Shown one piece after another: positions 61,921-64,000 of a stretch of DNA of 64,000 bases (position 1 is its first letter; every line of letters begins with the position of its first letter). The stretch is taken from positions 1-64,000 of the forward strand of contig NZ_BDQK01000002.1 of the NCBI RefSeq assembly GCF_003864295.1, in the 5' to 3' direction. This stretch comes from Aphanothece sacrum FPU1. GTDB taxonomy: Bacteria > Cyanobacteriota > Cyanobacteriia > Cyanobacteriales > Microcystaceae. A program made the position numbers and the translations under genes. The notes below the pieces were generated by a model. It saw only the letters and a program-made list of their open reading frames with translations, was not told where the DNA came from and did not search any database.

Positions 61921-64000
61921 ATGACTAATTCCCCTCCTGAACCCCCTGAAAACCCTACTCCCATACCGAGTTTACTAAACTTTCTTAGGCGACCTTCAAC
62001 CCTCATGGTTGGCGGTATATTGTTAACATTAGGCATCGGTGTTTATGGAGGTATTAATTATTTTGTTTATCAGAAGTTATCTCCTCTAGTTTCGACTCAA
62101 TTAAGTGAACTGCTACAACGAAAAGTCAGCATTGGAGAAGTAAAAAATTTCTCCTTTAATTCTATTCGCTTTGGTATTTCTGAGATTCCTACGACACAAA
62201 CTGATCCAGATTATTTAAAGATTAAAGAGATCAATATTGGTTTTAATCCGTTACCTTTATTATTAGGACAACCTCTTAAATTAGATATTACTGTTGATAA
62301 TCCTAATCTTTATGTGGCAGAAGATAAAACAGGTCAATGGATAAAATTACCAGAGATGGAGAAAGGAGAAGAAGTTGAGCTTCCTATTGATATTGAGGCA
62401 AGTTTTAAGCTTAATAAGGCTGATATCAGGGTTCATCCTTATGGGATAAAAAAACCGCTTAATTTAGCTATTAATGGTCAAGGGGGATATGTTTATAAGG
62501 CTAAAGATGATCAACAAATTAGTTATGATGTGATTGCTAATTTATTGGATAGTGAGATTATTCTTAAGGGAGAAACTGCTTTAAATAATGGAAAAACTGC
62601 AGCTAATTTACAGGTTAATCAGTTAAATTTACCTCAGTTGGTAGCTTTAATTCCTAATTCACCGCTAATGTTAAAAAGTGGAAAATTTAATAGTAATGTA
62701 AATCTATCACTTCCATCTTTAGAGAAAATAGAAGGGACTCAAGGGTCAGGTAAAGTTGATATTTCGGGTCTTGTTGCTAATATTAAACCTCTTAAAGTTC
62801 CTCTTAAAGTTAATGTTAATTTAGATTTTCTGGGTCAAACTGTTCAATTTAAACAGACAGAAATTAGTTTAGGTAATCTTGTCACTCAAATTAGTGGGGG
62901 GGTTAATTGGAAAGAAGGTTATAACTTAAATGTTAATGTCAAACCGATTACTATAAAAAATATTCTTAAATTAATTCCGAGTCAATTACCTATTAATATT
63001 GGGGGAGAAATTCAAGGCAATATTAAAGTCAATGGTTTGATTAAAAATCCTATTGTTACAGGCAGTATTAATAATACAAAATCTTTGATCATTGATCAAG
63101 TCCCTATTAAAACTATTAATGCTAATTTTCAGGCTAATTTGCATCAATTTATTCTCAAAAAAGTAGAAATAAATCCAACTGTTGGGGGACAAATTATTGC
63201 TAAAGGTAAAGTTGAAACTGGTATTCTGAAAGCTATTGAGAAAAAACAACCGATTGATTGGCAAAAAATGCCTTTAGAATTAGGATTAAAAGTTAACTTA
63301 CCAACTCAAAAGTTACTAACTCCTTATTATAAATCATCTCAAGCAGTTAGTTTAGGAAATATTTCAGCCAGTGGAATAGTAAAAGGAACATTAGGAAAAC
63401 CATTAGGTAAATTTCAATGGCGATCGCCTAATTTATTAACAGTATCAAATCGGTCAATTTCAGGGAAAGGAGATCTTCTTTTAGCAGGAGAAACTGTCTT
63501 ATTACGGGATGTTACTTTACAAGGTGAGGGAGGAAATATTACTCTAAATGGAGTCGGTAACTTAGCAAAAAGACAATGGCAAACAGTTATAAAATCGGAG
63601 ACATTTTCTTTAGTTCCTTTAGTTAAAGTAGTCTGTTCTTTTAATCGTTGTCCTGATCAACTTTTAGCAAATTCTATCACTTTAAGAAACGGAGATATTC
63701 GCTTAACAGGTAACTTTGATAAGATTAATTTAGAAACAGTAAACGCCTTGGCTAATTTAACATTGATAGTAGATAATGGAGCAATTGCTATTAATAGTAA
63801 TCTCTCTCAAGGTAATTTAACAGCAAGAACATTTTTAACAGGTATTTCTCTTGCTTATTATGTGCCTAATTTATCAGTTCCGGTAAAAATAGACAATACC
63901 AATATTAATTTTTCAGGTAATATTGCTCAACTGTTTAAAAATGATACTTTTAATATTAATCCTCTTACAGCAGAAGGTAATATTAAATTAACGGTTGCTG
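61921..64000 (+). CDS. TamB-like (DUF490) protein, 3' end outside the window
   Basis: The visible 693 residues begin with a Pro-rich leader (PPEPPENPTPIPS), then a single membrane helix (LMVGGILLTLGIGVYGGINY), then a very long, Asn/Val/Leu-rich periplasmic stretch of repeating strands (LKLDITVDNPNLYVAEDK, INGQGGYVYKAKDDQQI). This is the layout of TamB/AsmA-like proteins that bridge inner and outer membranes, moving lipids or helping outer-membrane protein assembly. No stop is seen up to the window edge. The C-terminal DUF490 domain must lie beyond it. Confidence 0.82.
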   Translation, partial: MTNSPPEPPENPTPIPSLLNFLRRPSTLMVGGILLTLGIGVYGGINYFVYQKLSPLVSTQLSELLQRKVSIGEVKNFSFNSIRFGISEIPTTQTDPDYLKIKEINIGFNPLPLLLGQPLKLDITVDNPNLYVAEDKTGQWIKLPEMEKGEEVELPIDIEASFKLNKADIRVHPYGIKKPLNLAINGQGGYVYKAKDDQQISYDVIANLLDSEIILKGETALNNGKTAANLQVNQLNLPQLVALIPNSPLMLKSGKFNSNVNLSLPSLEKIEGTQGSGKVDISGLVANIKPLKVPLKVNVNLDFLGQTVQFKQTEISLGNLVTQISGGVNWKEGYNLNVNVKPITIKNILKLIPSQLPINIGGEIQGNIKVNGLIKNPIVTGSINNTKSLIIDQVPIKTINANFQANLHQFILKKVEINPTVGGQIIAKGKVETGILKAIEKKQPIDWQKMPLELGLKVNLPTQKLLTPYYKSSQAVSLGNISASGIVKGTLGKPLGKFQWRSPNLLTVSNRSISGKGDLLLAGETVLLRDVTLQGEGGNITLNGVGNLAKRQWQTVIKSETFSLVPLVKVVCSFNRCPDQLLANSITLRNGDIRLTGNFDKINLETVNALANLTLIVDNGAIAINSNLSQGNLTARTFLTGISLAYYVPNLSVPVKIDNTNINFSGNIAQLFKNDTFNINPLTAEGNIKLTVA

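Noticed and set aside
1..64000. tRNA, rRNA or tmRNA genes
   Set aside because: I looked for T-loop (GTTCRANYC) and acceptor pairing and found none that fold convincingly.

Overview
The window is chromosomal DNA from a low-GC cyanobacterium, most likely a unicellular Crocosphaera/Cyanothece/Microcystis-type organism. The pointers are scattered HIP1 octamers (GCGATCGC), Psb32, BtpA, cyanobacteria-restricted families (DUF1825, DUF3318, DUF3011), the PanC-Cmk fusion, XisH/XisI, PEP-CTERM proteins and heptamer repeats. The genus is an inference; no rRNA or tRNA gene was seen.

Layout. 1-4.2 kb: two overlapping minus-strand genes of unknown function, one cut by the window edge. 4.4-11.6 kb: a sodium/solute symporter, hicBA, valS, an RRM RNA-binding protein and an antitoxin whose toxin partner is a stub. 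11.7-15.5 kb: a SRPBCC protein, a complete IS1634-type insertion sequence, a rhodanese remnant, and a helix-hairpin-helix/TM2 gene pair. 15.7-25.7 kb: DUF1825, lhgO, a PEP-CTERM phytase-like protein, ddl (flanked by inverted copies of a MITE-like element), a SLH lipoprotein, a 7TM-HD phosphodiesterase and a degenerate ADP-ribosylglycohydrolase. 25.8-34.4 kb: a fatty acyl-AMP ligase, psb32, a DUF3011 protein, a TAXI binding protein, a DUF815 ATPase, pepA and a 5'-damaged PEP-CTERM gene. 34.5-40.7 kb: xisI/xisH, a VKOR-thioredoxin fusion, btpA, a Uma2 nuclease, ychF and rimI. 41-49.8 kb: a coiled-coil protein, a 54-bp tandem array, a two-component pair, a DUF3318 / STAS-glycosyltransferase / anti-sigma gene set, folB and a rhomboid. 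50-54.3 kb: a DUF433/DUF5615 toxin-antitoxin pair, panC-cmk, rlpA. 54.7-60.3 kb: an ergothioneine pair (egtD and an OvoA-like sulfoxide synthase) separated by a lysozyme gene. 60.4 kb to the end: a DnaJ-type chaperone, a hicA remnant, a third MITE copy and a TamB-like gene cut by the window edge.

The most striking structure is at 55.7-58.9 kb. A gene for a GH24 lysozyme joined to a peptidoglycan-binding and L,D-transpeptidase-like region is split by a roughly 1.6-kb element. The element carries an intact IscB nuclease (the RNA-guided ancestor-type relative of Cas9). Near each end lies the same bulged hairpin; the inner stem is identical in the two copies and the outer stems differ by compensatory base changes. 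The IscB start is preceded by about 200 bases that can fold into an omega-RNA-like pseudoknot. Joining the flanks restores the usual lysozyme C-terminal signature, which fixes the insertion point to a few bases.

The second theme is repeat activity. ATGAATT heptamer arrays abut or form gene ends, MITE-like elements and dispersed palindromes fill most spacers, and several genes (relE-like, hicA, rhodanese, PEP-CTERM) survive only as stubs beside them.
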